Assembly (NCBI GenBank): GCA_013139395.1
Contig: WTAX01000369.1
Span: 1-6,042, forward strand
Direction: 5' to 3'
DNA: 6,042 bases
DNA from: Gammaproteobacteria bacterium
GTDB taxonomy: Bacteria > Pseudomonadota > Gammaproteobacteria > GRL18
A program made the position numbers and the translations under genes. The notes under the pieces are model-generated. The model ran no database searches and was not told the origin of the DNA. It was given only the letters and a program-made list of their open reading frames with translations. Positions 1-6,042 of the stretch are shown here, piece after piece. Every line of letters begins with the position of its first letter. Position 1 is the first letter of the stretch.

Positions 1-806
1 CCTTTTTGATTCAGCGTGTGAACTAAATTATCAGCCTGTTCTGTGTTGCGAAATGGACCGATACGGACACGATAAAATTGTTGTCCATCTCGGAGCGTTT
101 TTGAAATACGAGCCTGGTTGGCTGCAAGAGATAAATTGACACGATCCTTTAGCTGATAGGCATTTTGTGAACTGACAAAGGCACCTAGTTGCAGATATAA
201 ACCGACTGCTGCCAGCTTATCAGGTGTGTATGATGGTGCTTCAGCTGCAGTATGAGTTTGCCCGGGAGTAAGTGCTTCTACTTCAACCAGACCGGTACCG
301 GTGCCTTTTATCCCCAATTTAACTGCAGCTGTATGTGACAGATCAATGATGCGGCTTTCATGAAAGGGCCCGCGATCATTCACTTTAAGAATAACCTGAC
401 GGCCATTTTTTAAGTTAGTGACTTTGACATAAGTGGGTAAAGGCAAAGTTTTGTGGGCCGCTGTCATGGCATGCATGTCATAGGGCTCACCACTGGAAGT
501 ACGTTTGCCGTGGAATTTACTGCCATACCATGATGCGATGCCTCTTTCTTTATAATCGTTACTTGAGGGCATGACATAATAACGTTTGCCAAGTACCACA
601 TAAGATGCTGGATTACCGTATTTACTACGGCTGGTCTGTTGGGGTACTGCATCAGGTATACCTGAGACATCTATCTGTTCAGAGGGTGGACCATCATGAC
701 TGGAAATAATCGAGCCGCTGCCTGACCCGCCGCAGGAAATTAATCCGAGCGAAAGGCTGGTGAGCAGAAGAATGTCTATAGCTTGCTTGCGAAACAGTAT
801 GGTCAT
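1..806 (-). CDS. rlpA: RlpA, septal-ring lipoprotein / lytic transglycosylase with DPBB and SPOR domains (3' end cut off)
   Basis: The frame reads 268 codons from an ATG at 806 and is still open at base 1, so the C-terminus is missing. Residues 1-24 form a lipoprotein signal peptide ending in LISC. C25 would be lipidated, and G26 at the next position (not Asp) predicts outer-membrane sorting. A Gly/Ser-rich linker follows. A double-psi beta-barrel domain spans about 88-180, with the family motifs IASWYGSKFHGKRTS, MTAAHKTLPLPTYVKVTN and VNDRGPF. The acidic pair E107 and D144, plus H118, match in spacing the residues I recall as important in Pseudomonas aeruginosa RlpA, a lytic transglycosylase acting on glycan strands lacking stem peptides. 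A SPOR domain begins near 202 (LQLGAF, RVRIGPF) and should bind such denuded glycan; only a few residues appear to be missing. The protein looks shorter than E. coli RlpA (about 360 aa), mainly through short linkers. The start is chosen because it gives a clean signal peptide, although no strong ribosome binding site precedes it. It lies 81 bp downstream of mltB. Confidence 0.95.
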   Translation of the reverse strand, partial: MTILFRKQAIDILLLTSLSLGLISCGGSGSGSIISSHDGPPSEQIDVSGIPDAVPQQTSRSKYGNPASYVVLGKRYYVMPSSNDYKERGIASWYGSKFHGKRTSSGEPYDMHAMTAAHKTLPLPTYVKVTNLKNGRQVILKVNDRGPFHESRIIDLSHTAAVKLGIKGTGTGLVEVEALTPGQTHTAAEAPSYTPDKLAAVGLYLQLGAFVSSQNAYQLKDRVNLSLAANQARISKTLRDGQQFYRVRIGPFRNTEQADNLVHTLNQK

Positions 807-854
807 GGGTCTTTTACTGAGCCTTGTCTTTCTTGAGCATGAGTGTTGAGCTTT

Positions 855-888
855 AGGGCCTTGGAAACTTTATTATTTCCAAGGCCCT
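855..888 (-). terminator. Strong stem-loop at the end of mltB; terminator-like but without a U-tract
   Basis: Bases 855-867 and 876-888 form a perfect 13-bp inverted repeat (core GGGCCTTGGAAA / TTTCCAAGGCCC) with an 8-nt AT-rich loop at 868-875. In the minus-strand transcript the stem begins with the last base of the mltB TAA stop. The RNA after the stem reads UAAAGCUC, so the U-run of a classical intrinsic terminator is absent; the other strand has no good U-run either. The hairpin itself is clear from the sequence. Its role is inference: partial termination before rlpA, or a 3' end-protecting or processing hairpin that lowers or separates rlpA expression from the upstream operon. Confidence 0.5.
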
Positions 889-1904
889 TAGTTACTTGCC
901 TGATAAGCCTGTTTGATTTCCTGGCTGAGCTGATAAACAGCCATTGAGTAAAGTGTACTATGATTGTAACGGGAAATCACATAAAAGTTATTATAGCCAA
1001 GCCAGTATTCTTTGCTGTCTTTTTGCTGAAGAATTAATAAAATAGCAGCACTTTTGTCATTAACGGATGTTTTTCCCTGTAATCCTTTTTGTTTGAAATC
1101 GGCCACAGTGAGCTTTGGTTTGCAGCTGCGTTTACAACGATCATCCATACTGATGGTGTTTTCTTTGCTCAATTGCAGTTGATCTGTGACCGGCTGGCCT
1201 TTTTTCCAGCCATGACGTTTAAAGTAGTTAGCAACACTGCCGATGGCATCAGAATTATTGCTCCAGATGTCTTTTTCTCCATCGCCATCAAAATCAATGG
1301 CATAACTTTGAAAGCTGCTGGGAATAAATTGCCCCATACCCATTGCTCCGGCATAAGAACCTGTTTTTGCTAAAGGATCAAAATTTTGTTCCTGACTCAT
1401 GATCAAAAAATGTTTTAATTCACCACGAAAGAATTTGCTGCGTTTCGGGTATTTAAAGGCCAGAGTAGATAAGGCATCCATTACTCGATAGTTCCCCTGC
1501 AAGCGGCCATAATAGGTTTCAACACCAATAATGGCAACCATAATTTCAGGTGCTACACCGTACACTTTTTCTGCATAGTTGATAATATCACTATTTTCCT
1601 GCCAGAATTTGACGCCTTTTTTGATACGCTTTTCAGTAAGGAAAATGTTACGGTATTCATGCCAGGGTTTAGTTTTTTCTGCAGGACGACTAATCGCATC
1701 AAGAATTTTTTGTTTGATTTTGACCTGAGCAAACAGGGTGTCTAATTCACTTTTCTTAAAGCCATGTTCTTTGACCATTTCAGTAATAAATGTTTGAACT
1801 TCAGTCTCTTCGGCCAGGTTTGCCGCATAACTATTACTGGTCACAATGAAGCAGACTATAAGTATGCTTATAGCGGCGTAAAGTAATTTTTTTCCTTTGG
1901 ACAT
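888..1904 (-). CDS. mltB: MltB-family lytic murein transglycosylase (GH103), periplasmic
   Basis: This 338-aa enzyme cleaves the MurNAc-GlcNAc bond of peptidoglycan, leaving 1,6-anhydroMurNAc ends. Residues 1-27 form a signal peptide with a basic start, a hydrophobic core and a signal peptidase I site after S-Y-A. The catalytic domain has the GH103 signatures: the catalytic acid E129 in IIGVETYYGRLQG, then GAMGMGQFIPSS (186-197). An EF-hand-like loop, DFDGDGEKDIW (204-214), matches the calcium site of E. coli MltB/Slt35. The C-terminal NFYVISRYNHSTLYSMAVYQL also matches the family. Unlike E. coli MltB there is no lipobox: C18 is preceded by Val inside the hydrophobic core, so the protein should be soluble in the periplasm. 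A CxxxC pair (C257, C261) lies in a variable region and could form a disulfide. The ATG at 1904 has a good ribosome binding site, AAGGA, at 1912-1916. The gene begins 29 bp after rodA and probably shares its transcript. Confidence 0.95.
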   Translation of the reverse strand: MSKGKKLLYAAISILIVCFIVTSNSYAANLAEETEVQTFITEMVKEHGFKKSELDTLFAQVKIKQKILDAISRPAEKTKPWHEYRNIFLTEKRIKKGVKFWQENSDIINYAEKVYGVAPEIMVAIIGVETYYGRLQGNYRVMDALSTLAFKYPKRSKFFRGELKHFLIMSQEQNFDPLAKTGSYAGAMGMGQFIPSSFQSYAIDFDGDGEKDIWSNNSDAIGSVANYFKRHGWKKGQPVTDQLQLSKENTISMDDRCKRSCKPKLTVADFKQKGLQGKTSVNDKSAAILLILQQKDSKEYWLGYNNFYVISRYNHSTLYSMAVYQLSQEIKQAYQASN

Positions 1905-1933
1905 GAATCTTTCCTTTCTTTAATAAAAAAGAG

Positions 1934-3040
1934 CTAGTGTGCTAATAATTTTCGGTGTGTATGGATGGACATTAATATGCCAAAGCCAGCCATAAGTGTC
2001 ACAATTGAAGTGCCGCCATAACTGACCAGAGGGAGTGGTACGCCAACAACGGGTAAAATACCGCTGACCATTCCAATATTAACAAAAATATAAATCAAAA
2101 ATGTTAAAACAATACCGGCGCCAAGTAAACGAGCGAAAGTACCATGAGCCTGAGTAGTGATGTAAATACCGCGAAAAATAACAAACAAATATAGACTTAG
2201 TAAAATCAATATACCGCTGAAGCCAAATTCTTCGGCAAACACTGAAAAAATAAAATCGGTATGGCGTTCAGGCAAAAATTCCAGATGAGACTGGGTACCG
2301 TTAAGCCAGCCCTTACCAAAACTACCACCGGAGCCAATGGCAATTTTTGATTGAATAATATGATAACCGCTGCCCAGTGGATCGGATTCGGGATTGAGCA
2401 TGGTAAGCACTCGCTGGCGTTGATAATCACGCATTAGAAAGAGCCACATCGGTATAGTAAAGGCAATGCCGGCAAAAATAAAACCAAAAATAAGCCGCCA
2501 GGAAACACCGGCCATAAAGATGACAAATAAACCGGCACTGGTGACCAGTAACGAAGTACCTAAGTCAGGTTGTTTGGCTATTAGCAGCACGGGTACTAAT
2601 AAGATTGCCAGAGCAATGATCAGATGTCTATTGCGCGGTGGAATATTACCACTGGACAGGAACCAGGCTAACATCATTGGTACGGCCAGTTTCATCATTT
2701 CTGAGGGCTGAAAGCGGAACAGACCAAGATCGAGCCAGCGTTGGGCACCAAGCACTCTGGTGCCGACCAGCAGAACAGCAATGAGCATGATTGCACCAAT
2801 AATAAATATAACGGGTGACCAGCGGCGCATGGTATCAGGTGAAATCTGAGCAATGAACAGCATAACGATAAAAGCAATACCAAGACGAACACCCTGGCGC
2901 TGCATTAAAGCCATGCTTTCACCACTGGCACTATAGAGAATAATCTGCCCGATGGCGATGAGGGCAATCAGTCCCATTAACAAGGTGAGATCAATATGCA
3001 GTCGAAAAAACAGACTTTGTGATGAGCTTTGACTAGCCAT
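1934..3040 (-). CDS. rodA: RodA (MrdB), SEDS-family peptidoglycan glycosyltransferase
   Basis: RodA polymerises lipid II into glycan strands in the inner membrane and works as a complex with PBP2 during side-wall growth. The 368-aa protein has the normal family length and about ten hydrophobic segments after a Ser/Gln-rich cytoplasmic start. SEDS motifs occur in order: GAQRWLDLG and FQPSEMMK (98-117), AKQPDLGTS (155-163), SKIAIGSGGSFGKG (231-244), LEFLPERHTDFIFSVFAEE (253-271) and GILPVVGVPLPLVSYGGTS (327-345). D262 in the HTDFIF motif falls at the same number as the essential Asp of E. coli RodA. The closely related FtsW is less likely because the cognate PBP2 gene is directly upstream and the loop motifs are of RodA type. 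The ATG at 3040 lies within the last codons of mrdA (8-bp overlap, ATGGCTAG), which suggests translational coupling and equal amounts of the two partners. Confidence 0.97.
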   Translation of the reverse strand: MASQSSSQSLFFRLHIDLTLLMGLIALIAIGQIILYSASGESMALMQRQGVRLGIAFIVMLFIAQISPDTMRRWSPVIFIIGAIMLIAVLLVGTRVLGAQRWLDLGLFRFQPSEMMKLAVPMMLAWFLSSGNIPPRNRHLIIALAILLVPVLLIAKQPDLGTSLLVTSAGLFVIFMAGVSWRLIFGFIFAGIAFTIPMWLFLMRDYQRQRVLTMLNPESDPLGSGYHIIQSKIAIGSGGSFGKGWLNGTQSHLEFLPERHTDFIFSVFAEEFGFSGILILLSLYLFVIFRGIYITTQAHGTFARLLGAGIVLTFLIYIFVNIGMVSGILPVVGVPLPLVSYGGTSIVTLMAGFGILMSIHTHRKLLAH

Positions 3041-5009
3041 GCTGGTGCTCCTCGTGCAGAATTGCGGCTGTTTTGTCAGGATCGATACTGACAGGTGTAT
3101 GCTGCTTCTTAGCGGGTTTCTCTATTGCTTCTTTTTTTGCAGGTGACTTGAGCTGTTCATCACTAAACTGGCTGAGATAAGCTTCAATAACCTTGCCTGC
3201 AATGGGGGCTGCAACTGAGCCGCCATGACCGCCATTTTCCACCACCACAGCGATGGCAATTTTAGGGTTTTGAGCAGGGGCAAAAGACATAAACAATGCA
3301 TGATCTTTAAGACGCTCTTCCAGTTCATCTTCTTTATAAGTGGCATCCTGAGCGACGGTAAATACCTGTGCTGTTCCAGTCTTTCCGGCAATTTTATAAC
3401 GTAAGTCAGGCTTATTGAGTCGTCTTGCTGTGCCTCGTGCACCATGAATCACTTCAGTCATAGCATGATGAACCTCCTGCCAGTTTTCTTTGCGTAAAAT
3501 GGGAACATTATGTACCACTTGTGGTGAAACCCGGCGTGGAAATAGATCGTCTTTACGCTGGATGGAACTCACCAATTGTGGTTGAAAATGCTGACCGCCA
3601 TTGGCCAGAGTTGCTGTAGCAAGCGCTAATTGTATGGGGGTGACGAGTACATAGCCCTGGCCGATCCCTGCGATCACCGTTTCACCGGGAAACCAGACCT
3701 GTTTGCGTACTCTTTTTTTCCATTCTTTTGACGGCATTAAACCACTGCGTTCACCTAAAATATCAATACCTGATTTTTTGCCAAAACCAAAATATGTCAT
3801 AAATTTATGCATTTTATCAATGCCCATCTGGAAGGCAAGGTCATAGTAAAAGACATCACAGGACTGGACTATCGATTTTGTGATATCGGTTTTACCATGT
3901 CCCCACTTTTTCCAATCCCGGTATTTGTGTGCCTTGCCTTTAAGTCGATAAAAGCCCGGGCAGAATATTTCATGATCCAGTTGAATGACATTTAACTCAA
4001 GTCCGGCTAGTGCAAAAAAAGGTTTAACGGTTGAACCCGGTGGGTAACCGCCTAGAATGGTACGATTGAACAGCGGCCGTTCCCATGAGGTATTGAGTGC
4101 TTTATAGGTTTTAGAGTCGATGCCGTTAACAAACAGATTGGCATTGTAGTCAGGCATACTGACCATGGCTAATAGCTGACCATTTTCCGGATTAATGGCC
4201 ACCAATGCGCCGCGCTTGTTTTCAAATGCCTCTATGGCAACTTTTTGTAAATTAATGTCTAAATTGAGATACAGATCATTACCGGGAACTGGATTGCTGC
4301 GTTCAAGGACTCTTAACACCCGCCCGCGCACATTGGTCTCAACTTTCTGATAACCGACCTGACCATGCAGCAGTGCTTCATAGGATTTTTCTACTCCCAG
4401 CTTGCCGGTATGGTTGGTGCCGCTGTAATTGGTGACGGGTAAGCGCTTGAGTTCTTTTTCATTAATTCGTCCGACATAACCAACAACATGGGCTGTTGCT
4501 TTGCCATAGGGGTAAAAACGGCTTAATTGTGCTTTTATTTCAACACCGGGAAGGCGGTGAAGATTGACTGATACAATGGCAACTTCTTCATCGGTTAAAC
4601 GAAAGCGCAGTGGTATACCTTCAAAGCGTCGTTTGCGGCGAACTTCTTTTTTGAATTTTTTTATGTCAATGTCACGCAGATTAACCAGTAATGATAGTTT
4701 TTCCAGTAAGGTATCAATGTCTGCTGCTTGTTCAGGAATAATCTGTAGTGTGTACGAAGGTAAATTTTCAGCGAGAATAATACCATTACGATCATAAATC
4801 AGCCCTCGTGTTGGTGGAATTGCCTGCACAGAAACACGGTTATTCTGTGATAGTGTGGTGAAATGCTCATGACTGTTAATCTGTAGGAAAAACAGGCGTG
4901 ACAGGAGTACACTAAATAAAATCAGAGTAAAAAAAATTGCCGCGATACTGCGATTATGAAATATTCGCTGTTCGATAAAATGATCTTTTAAGTGCTGTCT
5001 TTGTGCCAT
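3033..5009 (-). CDS. mrdA: Penicillin-binding protein 2 (MrdA), elongation-specific transpeptidase
   Basis: PBP2 forms the peptide crosslinks of side-wall peptidoglycan as partner of RodA and is the beta-lactam target of mecillinam-type drugs in E. coli. The 658-aa protein has a short cytoplasmic N-terminus (LKDH, as in pseudomonad PBP2), one membrane anchor at about 20-43, a pedestal or dimerisation domain starting at TRGLIYDRNG (67-76), and a transpeptidase domain from about 265 to 612. Its catalytic motifs are all present: S326-T-V-K329 (nucleophile S326), S383-C-D385, and K543-T-G545 in AGKTGTAQVF. IAGIGQGY (446-453) is also typical. The tail after 615 is charged, contains PAKK twice and ends His-rich (HEEHQHG); it makes the protein about 25 aa longer than E. 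coli PBP2. The start at 5009 fits the homologous N-terminus, but no Shine-Dalgarno sequence precedes it. mreD ends 16 nt upstream and rodA overlaps the 3' end. Confidence 0.97.
   Translation of the reverse strand: MAQRQHLKDHFIEQRIFHNRSIAAIFFTLILFSVLLSRLFFLQINSHEHFTTLSQNNRVSVQAIPPTRGLIYDRNGIILAENLPSYTLQIIPEQAADIDTLLEKLSLLVNLRDIDIKKFKKEVRRKRRFEGIPLRFRLTDEEVAIVSVNLHRLPGVEIKAQLSRFYPYGKATAHVVGYVGRINEKELKRLPVTNYSGTNHTGKLGVEKSYEALLHGQVGYQKVETNVRGRVLRVLERSNPVPGNDLYLNLDINLQKVAIEAFENKRGALVAINPENGQLLAMVSMPDYNANLFVNGIDSKTYKALNTSWERPLFNRTILGGYPPGSTVKPFFALAGLELNVIQLDHEIFCPGFYRLKGKAHKYRDWKKWGHGKTDITKSIVQSCDVFYYDLAFQMGIDKMHKFMTYFGFGKKSGIDILGERSGLMPSKEWKKRVRKQVWFPGETVIAGIGQGYVLVTPIQLALATATLANGGQHFQPQLVSSIQRKDDLFPRRVSPQVVHNVPILRKENWQEVHHAMTEVIHGARGTARRLNKPDLRYKIAGKTGTAQVFTVAQDATYKEDELEERLKDHALFMSFAPAQNPKIAIAVVVENGGHGGSVAAPIAGKVIEAYLSQFSDEQLKSPAKKEAIEKPAKKQHTPVSIDPDKTAAILHEEHQHG
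3048..3053 (-). promoter_or_regulatory. Ribosome binding site of rodA inside mrdA
   Basis: GAGGAG lies 7 nt before the rodA ATG at 3040. It is at the same time the two Glu codons (E653-E654) near the end of PBP2, so the PBP2 C-terminal sequence is partly fixed by the need to start rodA. This supports both the rodA start and coupled translation of the pair. Confidence 0.8.
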
Positions 5010-5019
5010 ATTTTTTCAG

Positions 5020-5037
5020 GAGGTTTTAATTAACCCC
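5020..5037 (-). promoter_or_regulatory. Small hairpin across the mreD stop, just upstream of mrdA start
   Basis: In the minus-strand transcript GGGGUU (5037-5032) can pair with AACCUC (5025-5020) around a 6-nt loop AAUUAA that contains the mreD stop codon. The stem has 6 bp including one G-U pair, which would be an A-C mismatch in RNA of the other strand. The mrdA ATG follows 10 nt after the stem. Where a Shine-Dalgarno sequence would be expected there is CCTCCT (5018-5023), its exact complement. A ribosome finishing mreD would melt the stem, so coupling of mrdA translation to mreD is a plausible role. That role is inference from position only. Confidence 0.35.
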
Positions 5038-5517
5038 ATAAATACGTCGAATACCACGCATCAAATAAAAGACCCAGGGCCAGACTAACATACTGGTTAA
5101 AGAGGGTAGCCAGTAGGACCAGTCTCCAGGTGCCTGATTGATAATACCACTAATCCATAACAGCATCATTTGTGACAAAGTAACCAGTAATAAAATAATT
5201 AATGATTGTTGAACCAATGGATATAAACGTATACGTATATGTAAGCGATAGGATAAATAAGCAATGGTTGCCAGTGCTAATGCGTGTTGACCCAGAATAC
5301 TGCCCATATGAATATCAAGTAGAAAGCCAATAAACCAACCGGTAAAAATACCCACGCGATGGGGTAAGGCGAGGCACCAGTAAATCAATATGAGAGTCAC
5401 CCAATGAGGACGATAAATCTCAATCGCCTCTGACATGGGGATCATGGTTAGAATAAAAGCCATAGCAAAGCTGACCCAGATAATGATACCACCATGAGAG
5501 TCCAGCCTGTTACTCAT
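5026..5517 (-). CDS. mreD: MreD, rod-shape-determining inner-membrane protein
   Basis: MreD is a small integral membrane protein that acts with MreC in the elongasome, connecting MreB filaments with the PBP2-RodA synthase. From the ATG at 5517 it has 163 aa, against 162 in E. coli, and five or six hydrophobic segments. Clear family motifs are the stretch starting RPHW and running through IYWCLALPHRVG to G60-W61 (36-61), GFLLDIHMGSILG (64-76) and the C-terminal VWPWVFYLMRGIRR (145-158). The frame stays open upstream to an ATG at 5583, but that would add 22 hydrophilic residues absent from known MreD and enlarge the overlap with mreC to 74 bp. The 5517 start has its own ribosome binding site and overlaps the mreC stop by only 8 bp (ATGAGTAA), so I prefer it. 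mrdA follows after 16 nt. Confidence 0.95.
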   Translation of the reverse strand: MSNRLDSHGGIIIWVSFAMAFILTMIPMSEAIEIYRPHWVTLILIYWCLALPHRVGIFTGWFIGFLLDIHMGSILGQHALALATIAYLSYRLHIRIRLYPLVQQSLIILLLVTLSQMMLLWISGIINQAPGDWSYWLPSLTSMLVWPWVFYLMRGIRRIYGVN

Positions 5518-6042
5518 GATTATTAACACCTGCTGAGTTTTTATTAGCTGGCTCGGCGTTTTGCTTTGTTGTGCCGTGCTCAACTTTTTGCTCTACTTCC
5601 GGTTCTACTTTAGCTATTACCAATAATACTTCACGGCTTTGTTCAAGATGAGCTGATGCTTCAGCAATAATTTGTGCAAATGGCTGACCGGGATCACGTT
5701 TAATCTTCATCACTACGGCAACCGGGTAACCTTCCGGAAAGCGTCCGCCTAATCCTGAAGTGATGAGTAAATCGCCCAGCTCAATATCGGCATTATTAGG
5801 GAGATTTTGCACTTCAAGTAAATTGGCTGCACCGGTGCCGTATAAAACAGTTCTCAAACCGTTTCGATTGACTTGTACAGGAATGGCGTGTGAAGGATCA
5901 GTGATTAAAATTGCCGTACTTGAGGGAATACCCGGATGAATGATCTGTCCCATAATACCATGGGAATCAAGAATAGGCTGACCTGCATAGACACCATTAA
6001 GCTGCCCTTTATTGATCACAATCTGGCGTTTATAGGGATCCA
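5510..6042 (-). CDS. mreC: MreC, rod-shape-determining periplasmic scaffold protein (5' end cut off)
   Basis: MreC is a bitopic inner-membrane protein whose periplasmic beta-domains bind and activate PBP2-RodA. Only the last 176 residues are present; the frame is open to the right edge, so the membrane anchor and coiled coil lie outside. A GTG at 6019 is an internal Val codon in a conserved stretch, not the start. The visible part is the beta-domain. It contains QIVINKGQLNGVYAGQPILD, D-x-S-H-A-I-P-V-Q-V, DIELGDLLITSGLGGRFPEG and YPVAVV, all close to E. coli MreC (for example SGLGGRFPEGYPVAVV is the same). The tail after the domain is short and charged (EPEVEQKVEH, then Asn/Lys-rich), unlike the long Pro/Gln-rich tail of E. 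coli MreC. The stop overlaps the mreD start by 8 bp. mreB is expected just beyond the window. Confidence 0.96.
   Translation of the reverse strand, partial: DPYKRQIVINKGQLNGVYAGQPILDSHGIMGQIIHPGIPSSTAILITDPSHAIPVQVNRNGLRTVLYGTGAANLLEVQNLPNNADIELGDLLITSGLGGRFPEGYPVAVVMKIKRDPGQPFAQIIAEASAHLEQSREVLLVIAKVEPEVEQKVEHGTTKQNAEPANKNSAGVNNHE
5527..5531 (-). promoter_or_regulatory. Ribosome binding site deciding the mreD start
   Basis: AGGTG lies 9 nt before the ATG at 5517, within the last codons of mreC. It favours this start over the longer reading frame from 5583 and fits translational coupling of mreD to mreC. Confidence 0.6.

Noticed and set aside
1089..1373. Plus-strand open frame of 94 codons within mltB
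   Set aside because: It lies antisense to the catalytic region of a well-supported mltB, has no recognisable motifs and is best explained as a shadow of the real gene. The same holds for the other open frames inside rodA, mrdA and rlpA.
1905..1936. T-rich stretch between rodA and mltB as an intrinsic terminator
   Set aside because: The transcript has CTCTTTTTTATT, but no GC-rich stem precedes it; only a 5-bp AU-rich pairing is possible. Read-through into mltB is more likely.
5018..5023. Perfect AGGAGG on the plus strand, suggesting a plus-strand gene start
   Set aside because: No start codon follows at a suitable distance and stop codons come at once (TAATTAA). It is only the complement of CCTCCT in the mreD-mrdA junction.
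5224..5240. Palindromic ATACGTATACGT repeat as an operator
   Set aside because: It lies well inside mreD and simply encodes His-Ile-Arg-Ile-Arg in a conserved basic loop; there is no nearby start of transcription to regulate.
5518..5583. Longer mreD with a 22-residue N-terminal extension
   Set aside because: The extension is hydrophilic, absent from known MreD, and would overlap mreC by 74 bp. The ATG at 5517 has its own ribosome binding site and gives the normal length.
6036..6041. GGATCC (BamHI site) at the right edge as a cloning junction
   Set aside because: The reading frame of mreC continues through it with conserved residues (DPYKRQIVINKG), so it is native sequence.

Overview
This window is a stretch of bacterial chromosome with six genes, all read on the minus strand. 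It belongs to the cell-elongation (rod-shape) peptidoglycan cluster. In transcription order, from the right edge to the left, the genes are mreC (5' end cut off), mreD, mrdA (PBP2), rodA, mltB and rlpA (3' end cut off). No mobile element, CRISPR array, tRNA or rRNA gene is visible, and no gene is broken. The gene order, an MreD of E. coli-like length and sequence, a PBP2 N-terminus resembling pseudomonad PBP2, and a lipoprotein RlpA with a SPOR domain all suggest a gammaproteobacterium. The base composition is moderately AT-rich. The order or genus cannot be told from this window.

Layout: mreC occupies 5510-6042 and enters from the right edge. mreD starts inside the end of mreC with an 8-bp overlap. 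mrdA follows 16 nt after mreD, with a small hairpin in the junction and no Shine-Dalgarno sequence. rodA overlaps the end of mrdA by 8 bp and takes its ribosome binding site from the last mrdA codons. mltB follows after 29 nt. A strong 13-bp stem-loop begins at the mltB stop codon, and rlpA follows it and runs off the left edge. The largest gap between genes is about 80 bp (807-887), so no stretch over 300 bp lacks a gene. The tight spacing and overlaps indicate one operon, at least from mreC to mltB. The main promoter presumably lies upstream, before mreB, outside the window.

How the genes work together: MreC and MreD are inner-membrane scaffold proteins that link the MreB cytoskeleton to the periplasmic synthases. 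RodA polymerises glycan strands from lipid II, and its partner PBP2 crosslinks them. MltB and RlpA are lytic transglycosylase family enzymes that cleave glycan strands. Synthesis, scaffold and remodelling for the side wall are therefore encoded together.

No undescribed system was found. The points worth a second look are small: the mrdA translation-initiation region, the hairpin after mltB, an MltB without a lipid anchor but with a CxxxC pair, and the charged C-terminal tails of PBP2 and MreC.
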